This document shows positions 1 to 7,118 of a stretch of 7,995 bases of DNA, in pieces. Positions within the stretch are counted from its first letter, which is position 1, and each line of letters begins with the position of its first letter. Source of the DNA: Bdellovibrionales bacterium (GTDB lineage: Bacteria > Bdellovibrionota > Bdellovibrionia > Bdellovibrionales > UBA1609); NCBI GenBank assembly GCA_020434645.1, contig JAGRAK010000087.1, positions 1 to 7,995 on the forward strand. The letters run 5' to 3'. The notes beneath the pieces were generated by a model. The model was not told the DNA's origin. It ran no database searches and saw only the letters and a list, made by a program, of their open reading frames with translations. Both the position numbers and the translations under genes were made by a program.

Positions 1-1262
1 AAAAGAAACAAAAAGCATTTTGCATAACAATACTGTTTTTAGAAACAACGATGTTGGGCACTTTTTTGTCTATGAATGCGATATTGTTTTATGCTTTTTT
101 TGAGGCATCACTTGTGCCTATGTACTTTATGATTGGAGTTTGGGGCGGGGCAAGAAGGCTTTATGCCACAGTGAAGTTTTTCATATACACGATGGCCGGC
201 TCAATTTTCATGCTATTGGGCATAATCACTCTCATGTTTATGACGACAACTTTGCCCGGGGGGCAAATGAGTGGCAGTCTTCTCGACTTTTACCAATTGG
301 ATATTCCGTTTATAGCGGATCAATTCTTTAACTCTCAAACTCTTTTGTTTTTTGCATTTGCCTTAGCTTTTGCAATTAAAGTTCCGGTTTTCCCTTTTCA
401 TACATGGTTGCCTGATGCGCACGTTGAAGCGCCAACGGCGGGATCTGTAATTTTAGCCGGAGTGTTGCTCAAAATGGGAACCTATGGATTTTTAAGATTT
501 GTGTTTCCAATATTCCCTGAAGCGGCAGAGCATTGGTCTTGGATCTTTATGGTAATCGGTGTGTTTGGAATTATTTATGGAGCACTTGTGGCCATGGTTC
601 AGCCCGACATGAAAAAATTAGTGGCGTACTCATCAGTTTCACACATGGGCTACATAATGATTGGAATGTTCGCACTGAATAGTTATGGAATAACAGGAGC
701 CCTCTATCAGATGTTGAATCATGGCGTGAGTACGGGAGCACTTTTCTTACTAGTGGGTATGATATACGAGCGCACACACTCTCGACAAATAGCAGACTAC
801 GGAGGGCTTGCTTCGGCAGCGCCTTTATTTACAATTGCTTTTGTCGTCGTGACGTTATCAAGCATTGCGGTGCCCATGTCGAATGGTTTCATCGGTGAAT
901 TTTTAATTTTAATGGGGACATATTTAGCCAATAAAACAATTGCCGGATTTGCAGTTCTTGGCGTTGTGCTAGGGGCGGCTTATATGTTGTGGCTTGTGAA
1001 GAGGGTCTTTTTTGGGGAAGAAAGTGGAGTTGTTGTTAAGTATAAAGAGAGCGGTCTTGATTTAAACAAAAGAGAGATGTTTGTCTTGGCGCCACTAATT
1101 ATTCTTATATTTTGGATGGGACTCGCGCCAGGTCAATTTTTTCACTGGTCGCAAGCAAGCGTTGAGCATTTAGTCGAAAACAAATCGCAATATCAATTAG
1201 AAATCTACCAGGGAATAGACGCGGCTGTTTCTGAAGACAAAGGAACTGAAGATGCCAATTGA
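1..1262 (+). CDS. nuoM: NADH-quinone oxidoreductase subunit M (5'-truncated by window edge)
   Basis: This is an antiporter-like, proton-pumping subunit of the membrane arm of respiratory complex I. The frame is open from base 3, upstream of the ATG at 51, and the 16 codons before that ATG (KKQKAFCITILFLETT) match the NuoM style. The true start therefore lies outside the window, and I judge 80-100 N-terminal residues to be missing. Family hallmarks are visible: the glutamate in FFEASLVPMYF (codon 102-104), the lysine in AIKVPVFPFHTWLPDAHVEA (codon 378-380), and the lysine in LLKMGTYG (codon 471-473). These correspond to the conserved charged residues of the proton channel. The segment KKLVAYSSVSHMGYI is also typical, and hydrophobic helices run throughout. 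The C-terminus is short and polar and overlaps nuoN by 11 bp, which points to translational coupling in one operon. Identification is secure. Confidence 0.96.
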   Translation, partial: KKQKAFCITILFLETTMLGTFLSMNAILFYAFFEASLVPMYFMIGVWGGARRLYATVKFFIYTMAGSIFMLLGIITLMFMTTTLPGGQMSGSLLDFYQLDIPFIADQFFNSQTLLFFAFALAFAIKVPVFPFHTWLPDAHVEAPTAGSVILAGVLLKMGTYGFLRFVFPIFPEAAEHWSWIFMVIGVFGIIYGALVAMVQPDMKKLVAYSSVSHMGYIMIGMFALNSYGITGALYQMLNHGVSTGALFLLVGMIYERTHSRQIADYGGLASAAPLFTIAFVVVTLSSIAVPMSNGFIGEFLILMGTYLANKTIAGFAVLGVVLGAAYMLWLVKRVFFGEESGVVVKYKESGLDLNKREMFVLAPLIILIFWMGLAPGQFFHWSQASVEHLVENKSQYQLEIYQGIDAAVSEDKGTEDAN

Positions 1263-2742
1263 AATTAATTTAAAAATTCAGGATTTTATTTGTGTTGCGC
1301 CTGCAGCACTGTTGTTTTTATGGAGCCTTGTCCCGCTCACATTTAAGGTCGTACGGGGGAACAAAGAGTTGAATTCAATGGCAGCACTTTTGCTGACACT
1401 GGTGGGCGTCGTTTGTTCAGTGGCAGCATCAGGGCTACTCTACGCCCAACAGTCAGAGCCTTATTTTGCATTCTCAAATGCTTTAGTTTTTGATGGGGTC
1501 TCAGTATTATCGGCTATAGTTATAGCGATTATAACAGCTGCTGCAGCGATAATGGCTCGTGAACATAAGGCGACTAATGGGGAGCATTTTTCAGAGTTTT
1601 TATTTTTACTCATGAATGCTGCAGTCGGAATGATGATATTGTCTTGGGCGAATGACCTGATTGTAACATTCATCGCAATTGAAATAATGTCACTTTGTTT
1701 ATATTTGCTTATAGCCTTAAGCAAAGAGGGTGCATTATCAAAAGAAGCTGCATTTAAATATTTTGTGCTAGGTAGCTTTGCTTCAGCAATCTTCTTATAT
1801 GGGATCGCCTTTATATACGGCATAACGGGCACGACTTACTTAAATGTTATCGCTAAATCAGCGCCGACACTCATTGCAGGTAACTACTTGTTTATGTTTG
1901 GCGTTCTTCTCGCCGTTTTGGGATTTTGTTTTAAAGCCGCGATTGTTCCATTTCATGCGTGGACTCCCGACGTGTATGAGGGTTCACCAATTCCAGTTAC
2001 TGCATTTATGGCAGCAGGGGTGAAGTTTGTCGTATTTGTAGCATTTTTAAGATTTATCAGAGGCAACTACTTGTCGTTTGATGTTAGCGGAGAATTTATA
2101 ACAGTTTTGCAATGGCTAGCTGTACTGACAATGTGTTTGGGGAATATCGCAGCTATTGTTCAGAGTAGCTTGAAGAGAATGCTTGCTTACTCAAGTATAG
2201 CGCATGGAGGATTTGTTCTTATTGGCGTTATTGCAGCGGCCATTGGCGGAGAAAGCTGGCGTGGGGATTTAAGCGTTCTTTATTATGTTGTTTCTTATAC
2301 TGTAATGACCATCGGAGCTTTTGGTATTGTCTGCATGCTTGAGAAAAACGAAGGTGATATTATTTTAGTAGAAGATTTACGAGGTTTAGCTAAACGTAGC
2401 CAGATTACCGCACTCATATTCACAATATTTATGTTAAGCCTGGCCGGCATTCCACCACTAGTTGGTTTCTTTGCGAAGTTCTTTATTTTTTCAGCTGCGC
2501 TTAAACAAGGGCTTTTCTGGTTAGTCATCTGGGCGGCGATTAACTCAGTGATAGCTGCCTATTACTATTTACGGCCGATTGTGATGATGTACATGAGTGA
2601 TGATGCCGGGGTCGATGTTGCTGAACAGTATAAAATGACGAGAACTTTAACTACCGTGATGGCAATGCTTGTTGTTTTACTTGGTTTTGCAACAGAGCCT
2701 TTCTACCAACATATTCGGCATGCCATAAGCTCGTTATTTTAA
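1252..2742 (+). CDS. nuoN: NADH-quinone oxidoreductase subunit N
   Basis: This is the second antiporter-like proton-pumping subunit of complex I in the window and is normally the last gene of a nuo operon. Its 496 residues match the usual family length. Family residues are present: E144 in a membrane helix (FIAIEIMSLCLYL), K228 in GFCFKAAIVPFHAWTPDVYEG, K258 in AAGVKFV, and the motif KRMLAYSSIAHGGF. The protein is almost entirely hydrophobic helices, consistent with about 14 membrane spans. The ATG at 1252 is supported by AAAGGA at 1239-1244 with 7 nt spacing, inside the end of nuoM. The stop lies only 2 bp from the stop of the convergent patatin gene, so there is no room for a separate terminator after it. 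Confidence 0.97.
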   Translation: MPIEINLKIQDFICVAPAALLFLWSLVPLTFKVVRGNKELNSMAALLLTLVGVVCSVAASGLLYAQQSEPYFAFSNALVFDGVSVLSAIVIAIITAAAAIMAREHKATNGEHFSEFLFLLMNAAVGMMILSWANDLIVTFIAIEIMSLCLYLLIALSKEGALSKEAAFKYFVLGSFASAIFLYGIAFIYGITGTTYLNVIAKSAPTLIAGNYLFMFGVLLAVLGFCFKAAIVPFHAWTPDVYEGSPIPVTAFMAAGVKFVVFVAFLRFIRGNYLSFDVSGEFITVLQWLAVLTMCLGNIAAIVQSSLKRMLAYSSIAHGGFVLIGVIAAAIGGESWRGDLSVLYYVVSYTVMTIGAFGIVCMLEKNEGDIILVEDLRGLAKRSQITALIFTIFMLSLAGIPPLVGFFAKFFIFSAALKQGLFWLVIWAAINSVIAAYYYLRPIVMMYMSDDAGVDVAEQYKMTRTLTTVMAMLVVLLGFATEPFYQHIRHAISSLF

Positions 2743-2744
2743 AT

Positions 2745-3962
2745 TTATATGGTGTGCTTTCGTAGGGCATGCATTGCTGACTTAAAGCCTGTCTTTACAA
2801 TATTACCTAGAATATCTGGGTTCAAACTGAAATGATCCGCAAAAAACATTTCATGATCTTGTGGGGATGGGTGAATGTAGATGTAGTCCACGTTTGGATT
2901 ATGCTTTGTGCGCGTGATCATGATTTCAATTAATTTTTCACGGTGCTCTGCTGATATATCTGTTTGTTTTAAATACCCGTCGACTGCAGAAATAAGTTGA
3001 TTGATATTTTTTTGATATTTTATATGTCGCTCAATTTTTTGTTGTACGACCTGATAGAGGGCTTGATTAAAGATAATTGGCATTCCAAATTCATGCAGAG
3101 AGCCGATGGCTTTATTATGATGATAGGGCTGTATTGAGTATGATGCGATAACTAGATCAGAACCATTGTCGGCGGCGACATGAGTTGATAACGAGTCTCG
3201 AATTTCTCCGTCAAAATAGTATATGTCTCTTCCGCGATCATCATGTATGCAATAGGGCGCAAAAAATGGAGGTAGGGCGGCAGATGCAGCAACGGCCTGA
3301 CTTACAGTTGCAAAATTTGCGTATTGTATGTCTGTGTCTTTAATTTGATCTGGAAAATCTCCGAAAACAACTTTTCTAGAGTGATTGAGCTGTGAAGCTA
3401 CGATAAACAGTTTAACACCAAGAGAAGAAAAAGAGTTTTTAGGGTGAGCATTCTCTCGAAAATAGCGCTCAAGATTCTCAGTAGAAAAGACCCCATTTAC
3501 TTTAAAACCACGCTTTAACAGAACTTCCATCCCGCCACTGATAACTGGTTTTTTCTTAAGTAAACTCGAAAAAATACGATTGGGATGCCCGGCTTTAATA
3601 TTAAGTGCAAATATGTCTCGATAAGTTAGTGGCCGCAAATAGGTAGGGCTAGGATCTCGACGTTTATTTCGAACTGCAGATACGGAGTGACCAGCCCCTT
3701 TCATAAAGGCTTCTACAATTGCATCGATATCATAACCTGCTGCTAAGAAAGTTGAGACAACGCTGCCAGCACTGGATCCAACATATGTTTTAAAGGTAAG
3801 GGTGTCGTCAGCAAAAACATTAGACACATGCTCAGGGCTCCCGCCGGCAAATTTAAAGCCCTTTTCGCGCAGAGCGATACAAACACCCACATGGAAGGCC
3901 GCAGCCTTAACACCACCACCACTTAAAACCAGAGATAGACTTTTCTTATCAGAGAGTCGCAT
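2745..3962 (-). CDS. Patatin-like phospholipase / acyl hydrolase
   Basis: This 405-residue protein has the patatin fold signatures of a Ser-Asp dyad lipid acyl hydrolase. The oxyanion loop is SGGGVKAAAFHVG (residues 14-26). The nucleophile elbow is G-S-S-A-G (62-66), with S64 the predicted nucleophile. The second catalytic residue is D251 in FDGEIRDSLS, where the family more often has DGG or DGA. The block QAVAASAALPPFFAPY (222-237) is also typical. No signal peptide is evident, so it is probably cytoplasmic or delivered by a route not visible here. Substrate is unknown; bacterial relatives include phospholipases A and acyl hydrolases of unclear target. Sequence before the ATG at 3962 has no good Shine-Dalgarno, but the catalytic N-terminus begins soon after this Met, which supports the start. 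It is divergent from the HTH gene across an operator-rich spacer and convergent with nuoN. Confidence 0.9.
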   Translation of the reverse strand: MRLSDKKSLSLVLSGGGVKAAAFHVGVCIALREKGFKFAGGSPEHVSNVFADDTLTFKTYVGSSAGSVVSTFLAAGYDIDAIVEAFMKGAGHSVSAVRNKRRDPSPTYLRPLTYRDIFALNIKAGHPNRIFSSLLKKKPVISGGMEVLLKRGFKVNGVFSTENLERYFRENAHPKNSFSSLGVKLFIVASQLNHSRKVVFGDFPDQIKDTDIQYANFATVSQAVAASAALPPFFAPYCIHDDRGRDIYYFDGEIRDSLSTHVAADNGSDLVIASYSIQPYHHNKAIGSLHEFGMPIIFNQALYQVVQQKIERHIKYQKNINQLISAVDGYLKQTDISAEHREKLIEIMITRTKHNPNVDYIYIHPSPQDHEMFFADHFSLNPDILGNIVKTGFKSAMHALRKHTI

Positions 3963-3978
3963 TTCATTAGGTTAGCGC

Positions 3979-4013
3979 CGAATAGTCAATGTGACTAGGC
4001 AAATGACTAGTCA
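3979..4013. promoter_or_regulatory. Cluster of three palindromic operator-like sites upstream of patatin
   Basis: Three copies of a 10-bp palindrome lie in a row: CGAATAGTCA at 3979-3988 (8 of 10 matches), TGACTAGGCA at 3992-4001 (9 of 10), and TGACTAGTCA at 4004-4013 (perfect). Their starts are 13 and 12 bp apart. They lie 17-51 bp upstream of the patatin start codon, where a promoter would be expected. On the minus strand a -35-like TTGACT (4009-4014) lies within the perfect site, although I see no convincing -10 at the right distance. A fourth, perfect copy lies at 4063-4072. The arrangement suggests cooperative binding of a dimeric repressor or activator; the neighbouring HTH protein is the obvious candidate, by inference. 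Confidence 0.6.
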
Positions 4014-4062
4014 AAAGCAATATCCCGACTTTACTTAATGTGAGGGTATGGTAGTGTTGTCC

Positions 4063-4072
4063 TGACTAGTCA
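4063..4072. promoter_or_regulatory. Perfect operator-like palindrome TGACTAGTCA next to the HTH gene
   Basis: This second perfect copy of TGACTAGTCA is 59 bp from the copy at 4004 and ends one base before the Shine-Dalgarno of the HTH gene. A protein bound here would sit over the transcription start region or the leader of that gene, as expected for autoregulation. A plus-strand promoter between 4030 and 4058 is possible (TTTACT at 4030-4035; TATGGT at 4048-4053) but the spacing is poor, so I do not annotate it separately. Confidence 0.55.
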
Positions 4073-4073
4073 C

Positions 4074-4079
4074 GGAGGA
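4074..4079 (+). promoter_or_regulatory. Strong Shine-Dalgarno that fixes a TTG start
   Basis: GGAGGA lies 6 nt before the TTG at 4086-4088. The next methionine codon in this frame comes far into the protein, beyond the predicted HTH, so this site supports TTG as the real start. Confidence 0.8.
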
Positions 4080-4085
4080 AAACCT

Positions 4086-4481
4086 TTGTCCACAAGCAAT
4101 TGGCTGCCATTAAATGAATATTCAGCGAAGTATAAAATAAGCCTGTCAACGCTTCGCAGAAGAATTCGCTCTAATGAGGTACCAAACCGCTTTGAGGGGG
4201 GTAAGTATTGGCTGCAAGACTGCCCGATCACTAAGCATGCGAGAATCAAGGAAGATGCTGTGCCGCCAGTAACAATTGAATCTGAAACTTCTGGCGAAGT
4301 GTTAGGCGAAATCAAGCGAGCCTATGTAGCCGTACTTCATGAAAAAGAAGAACAGATTATGCAGCTCAAAGAAGAAATCGTCGATCTCAAAACGCTAGTT
4401 AAAATATTAGAAGGTGAAAACGAACGTCTGAAGCAGCGTTCGTCAGACCCCATAATCGTAGACAACTGGGGCTCTTGCTAG
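4086..4481 (+). CDS. Small HTH (MerR/excisionase-like) protein with C-terminal coiled coil
   Basis: This 131-residue protein is not a named family that I recognise. Residues 6-46 (WLPLNEYSAKYKISLSTLRR followed by a basic stretch and KYWL) look like a MerR/excisionase-type winged helix-turn-helix: an N-terminal 'LNEYSAKYKIS' helix, a recognition helix rich in arginine (STLRRRIRS), and a wing-like 'RFEGGKYWL'. Residues 47-72 are a linker. Residues 74-118 form a heptad-rich, highly charged helix (EKEEQIMQLKEEIVDLKTLV) that probably dimerises as a coiled coil. There is no effector domain or membrane segment. The TTG start is fixed by GGAGGA at 4074-4079. Palindromic sites just upstream suggest autoregulation and control of the divergent patatin gene. 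Alternatives include a nucleoid- or plasmid-type accessory DNA-binding protein. DNA binding is inferred from sequence style only. Confidence 0.8.
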   Translation: MSTSNWLPLNEYSAKYKISLSTLRRRIRSNEVPNRFEGGKYWLQDCPITKHARIKEDAVPPVTIESETSGEVLGEIKRAYVAVLHEKEEQIMQLKEEIVDLKTLVKILEGENERLKQRSSDPIIVDNWGSC

Positions 4482-4511
4482 AATATGGACGCTAGTTTTA
4501 GCGTCCATATT
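4482..4511. terminator. Bidirectional hairpin between the HTH gene and lon
   Basis: A perfect inverted repeat begins on the first base after the HTH stop codon. The left arm AATATGGACGCTA (4482-4494) pairs with TAGCGTCCATATT (4499-4511) around the loop GTTT. It lies between two convergent genes and ends 7 bp from the lon stop. There is no strong T-run on either side, but the outer A/T pairs give short T-rich ends in both orientations. The most likely role is a shared transcription terminator or 3'-end stabiliser. Confidence 0.75.
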
Positions 4512-4518
4512 GCTTGTA

Positions 4519-6930
4519 TTAAGCTGCTGCTGCGCGAGGTAATCGGTTCTTTTTGCTCGCCTTTGGAGTTGAGCCCGACTTTTTAGAAGCCGTTTTATCA
4601 AAAACAACGGCAATAACCTCATCTACATTCTCAACGAAAATAAACTTCATTTGTGTTTTAAATTCTTCAGGTATGTCAGCTAAATCTTTTTGATTAGCTA
4701 AAGGAAGAACCACATTCGTTATGCCATGATTGAGTGCCGCTAAAGCTTTTTCTCGAACTCCACCAATCGGTAAAACGCGACCAGCCAAAGTGACTTCGCC
4801 AGTCATTGCTAGATCCATTCGTACAGGAGTGTTTGTTAGCAAACTAACAATTGCTGTTGTTAGTGCAATACCTGCTGATGGTCCATCTTTTGGAATGCCA
4901 CCGGCTGGTAAATGAATATGTATTTCTGTATTTTCAAAAACATCTTCATCAATACCGAGCTCAGTTGCGTGTGCGCGAGAATATGAAAGTGCTGCTTTTG
5001 CTGACTCTTTCATTACGTCGCCAAGTTGGCCAGTAAGAATTAATCCGCCTTTACCCTTCATCTTCAATGCCTCGATATAGAGGATTTCTCCTCCGACTTG
5101 TGTCCATGCCAGCCCCGTGACTATGCCGACTTGGCTGTCATTTTGTTTCTCATCGCGAAGAAAGCGAGGTGCTCCTAAAAATTCATGAACATTTTCGCCA
5201 GTTACTAATGATTTTGATTCATCACCCGTAACAACCTTTTTTGCCACTTTTCTACAAACAGCACCAATTTCACGTTCTAGATTACGTACCCCCGCCTCAC
5301 GTGTGTAACCGGCAATTAGCGCTTTAAGGCCAGCGTCGGTAAACTCAACATGTTCGGTTGTTATGCCATTTTGTGCTATTTGTTTGTGTACGATATGTTT
5401 TTTTGCAATTAGTAATTTATCATTTTCTGTATAACCAGAAATGTGGATTAGCTCCATTCTATCGCGAAGAGCAGACGGAATGTTTTCGACCACGTTAGCG
5501 GTTGCGATAAACAAGGCATTACTTAAATCGAAATCTACATTTAAATAATTATCACGAAATGTTGAGTTTTGCTCTGGGTCTAACACCTCTAACATCGCGG
5601 CACTTGGGTCTCCTCTAAAATCAGAACCCAATTTATCGATTTCATCTAAAACAATAACCGGATTGTTGGTTTTCACTGCTTTTAATGCCTGCACAATTTT
5701 ACCGGGCATAGCGCCAACGTATGTTCTGCGGTGGCCACGAATTTCGGCCTCGTCTTTTACGCCGCCAAGAGAAAGCCTAAAATATTCACGGCCCATAGCT
5801 TTAGCAATACTCTTACCTAAAGAGGTTTTACCAACACCCGGAGGGCCAGCGAAACACAAAATAGGTCCACGTAAATCTTTATTCTTTAATTTACGTACTG
5901 CCAAGAATTCAAGAATTCTCTCTTTGGCTTTATGTAGATCGTAGTGATCATTATCTAAGATCTGGCGTGCATTTTCTATATCTAATATATCTTCTGAACT
6001 GATGTTCCACGGAAGATCTGTTAGCCAATCCAAATAGGTGCGTACCATAGATGCTTCACTAGCATCTGGATGCATTTTTTCAAGTCGGCCAAGTTGTTTA
6101 AGTGCTTCAGCTAAAACAGGCTCTGGCATTCCGCGATTTTTAATTCTTTCGCGAAGCTCATCTGCATCATCAGAACGCGAATCAGAATCGCCAAGTTCGT
6201 TTTTAATTGCACGCATTTGTTCTCTAAGAAAATACTCGCGCTGACTTTTAGACATCTCATCTTTTGCTTGGCTGCGAATTTTTGCCTGCATTTGAAGAAC
6301 TTCTAGTTCGTTTGTGAGTATTTCGTTTACGAGAGCAAGACGCTGCTTAGGGTCATGAGTTTCAAGTACTTTTTGTGCATCTGAAACCTTTAAACCGAGA
6401 TTTGACGCAATGAGATCGGCCATGCGACCTGGATCTGTTACATCATCTAATACTAATAATATATCTGGAGACAACATTCGGCCTAGGGCAATAATTTTTT
6501 CAAGCTGCTCTTTTGCAGTCCTAATCATGGCTTCAAATTCTATAGGATTACCAGGTACTGGAGCCTCTGGTAGTTTTTCACACTTCACTTCAAAATAGGG
6601 CTCAGATTTTTGATATGAAAGAATTGTGCCTTTTGAAATGCCTTGAATAAGAACTTTTACGCGGCCATCAGGAAGCTTTCGCATTCTCATAATCATCGCG
6701 ATAGTGCCCACTTGATATATGGTGCCTTCTTTAGGATTTTCTTCAGAGATGTCTTTTTGAGAAGAAAGAAAGATAAGGCGATTTTTTGCCAATGCCTCTT
6801 CTACTGCTAAAATTGAACTCTCGCGGCCTACATATAGTGGCAAAATCATATAGGGAAAAACCACTATATCTCTCACTGGTAGCATCGGTAGAGTGTCAGG
6901 AATGTCTATCACTTTGTCTTCAAACTTCAT
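4519..6930 (-). CDS. lon: ATP-dependent protease Lon
   Basis: Lon is a homohexameric cytoplasmic AAA+ serine protease that degrades misfolded and specific regulatory proteins. The 803 residues are close to the bacterial LonA length. In order: the N-terminal substrate domain (about 10-200, opening DTLPMLPVRDIVVFPYM), a coiled-coil linker (about 205-310, with QREYFLREQMRAIKNELG), and the AAA+ module with Walker A GPPGVGKT (362-369), Walker B VIVLDE (425-430), sensor-1 N479, arginine-finger region R489/R491 and sensor-2 R549. The C-terminal protease domain has the Ser-Lys dyad: S685 in KDGPSAG and K728 in GGVREKAL, spaced 43 residues as in E. coli Lon (S679/K722). The ATG is supported by GGAGG (6935-6939) at 4 nt. 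Residues about 779-803 form an added basic, low-complexity tail ending in four alanines. All catalytic residues are intact. Confidence 0.98.
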   Translation of the reverse strand: MKFEDKVIDIPDTLPMLPVRDIVVFPYMILPLYVGRESSILAVEEALAKNRLIFLSSQKDISEENPKEGTIYQVGTIAMIMRMRKLPDGRVKVLIQGISKGTILSYQKSEPYFEVKCEKLPEAPVPGNPIEFEAMIRTAKEQLEKIIALGRMLSPDILLVLDDVTDPGRMADLIASNLGLKVSDAQKVLETHDPKQRLALVNEILTNELEVLQMQAKIRSQAKDEMSKSQREYFLREQMRAIKNELGDSDSRSDDADELRERIKNRGMPEPVLAEALKQLGRLEKMHPDASEASMVRTYLDWLTDLPWNISSEDILDIENARQILDNDHYDLHKAKERILEFLAVRKLKNKDLRGPILCFAGPPGVGKTSLGKSIAKAMGREYFRLSLGGVKDEAEIRGHRRTYVGAMPGKIVQALKAVKTNNPVIVLDEIDKLGSDFRGDPSAAMLEVLDPEQNSTFRDNYLNVDFDLSNALFIATANVVENIPSALRDRMELIHISGYTENDKLLIAKKHIVHKQIAQNGITTEHVEFTDAGLKALIAGYTREAGVRNLEREIGAVCRKVAKKVVTGDESKSLVTGENVHEFLGAPRFLRDEKQNDSQVGIVTGLAWTQVGGEILYIEALKMKGKGGLILTGQLGDVMKESAKAALSYSRAHATELGIDEDVFENTEIHIHLPAGGIPKDGPSAGIALTTAIVSLLTNTPVRMDLAMTGEVTLAGRVLPIGGVREKALAALNHGITNVVLPLANQKDLADIPEEFKTQMKFIFVENVDEVIAVVFDKTASKKSGSTPKASKKNRLPRAAAA

Positions 6931-6946
6931 TGTGCCTCCGCAAATG

Positions 6947-6988
6947 TCCTTAAAAGCTAATCGGAAGAGTTGGCCCGGGCTTTAAGGA
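6947..6988 (-). promoter_or_regulatory. Inverted repeat in the lon leader, just upstream of the Shine-Dalgarno
   Basis: TCCTTAAAAGC (6947-6957) and GCTTTAAGGA (6979-6988) are reverse complements apart from one bulged A. They would give a 10-bp stem with a 21-nt loop containing GCCCGGGC (6973-6980). The structure ends 7 nt before GGAGG. It could be a leader RNA hairpin affecting translation or an operator for a dimeric regulator; sequence alone does not distinguish these. Confidence 0.4.
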
Positions 6989-7022
6989 AATTGTGAGGGC
7001 AAGTGGTCTGGAATTTATGGAA

Positions 7023-7053
7023 ATAACACAGGAAATTTAAAGTAAAGTGTCAA
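7023..7053 (-). promoter_or_regulatory. Candidate sigma70-type promoter for lon
   Basis: On the minus strand a perfect -35 TTGACA (7048-7053) is followed by TGTGTT at 17 bp (7025-7030) or TGTTAT at 19 bp (7023-7028). Neither -10 is strong. The placement, about 95-120 bp before the lon start and downstream of the dksA-like gene, is sensible. I saw no clear heat-shock sigma32 promoter in this gap. Confidence 0.35.
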
Positions 7054-7081
7054 AATTATTGCTGCGATTTTTTTGCCACAC

Positions 7082-7118
7082 GCACTTGGTCTATCGCAAA
7101 GAGCCTAGACCAAAGTGC
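7082..7118 (-). terminator. Hairpin at the 3' end of the DksA-like gene
   Basis: GCACTTGGTCTA (7082-7093) pairs with TAGACCAAAGTGC (7106-7118), giving 12 base pairs with one bulge around a 12-nt loop. The arm starts at the last base of the stop codon, so it is well placed to terminate transcription or protect the 3' end before lon. The homopolymer next to it (7068-7074) reads as A, not U, in the minus-strand transcript, so it is not a textbook intrinsic terminator. Confidence 0.45.

Noticed and set aside
51..53. ATG at 51 as the start of nuoM
   Set aside because: The frame is open to the left edge and the upstream codons match NuoM, which is normally much longer; the gene is truncated by the window.
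4030..4058. Plus-strand promoter for the HTH gene (TTTACT and TATGGT or TAGTGT)
   Set aside because: Either the spacing or the -10 match is poor for each pairing; a promoter must exist here, but I cannot place it with confidence.
6973..6980. GCCCGGGC palindrome as an operator
   Set aside because: A single 8-bp palindrome is expected by chance and it lies inside the loop of a larger inverted repeat; there is no second copy nearby.
7068..7074. Seven-T run as the tail of an intrinsic terminator for the DksA-like gene
   Set aside because: The genes here run on the minus strand, where the run reads as A; it lies on the correct side of the hairpin but has the wrong base for a U-tract.
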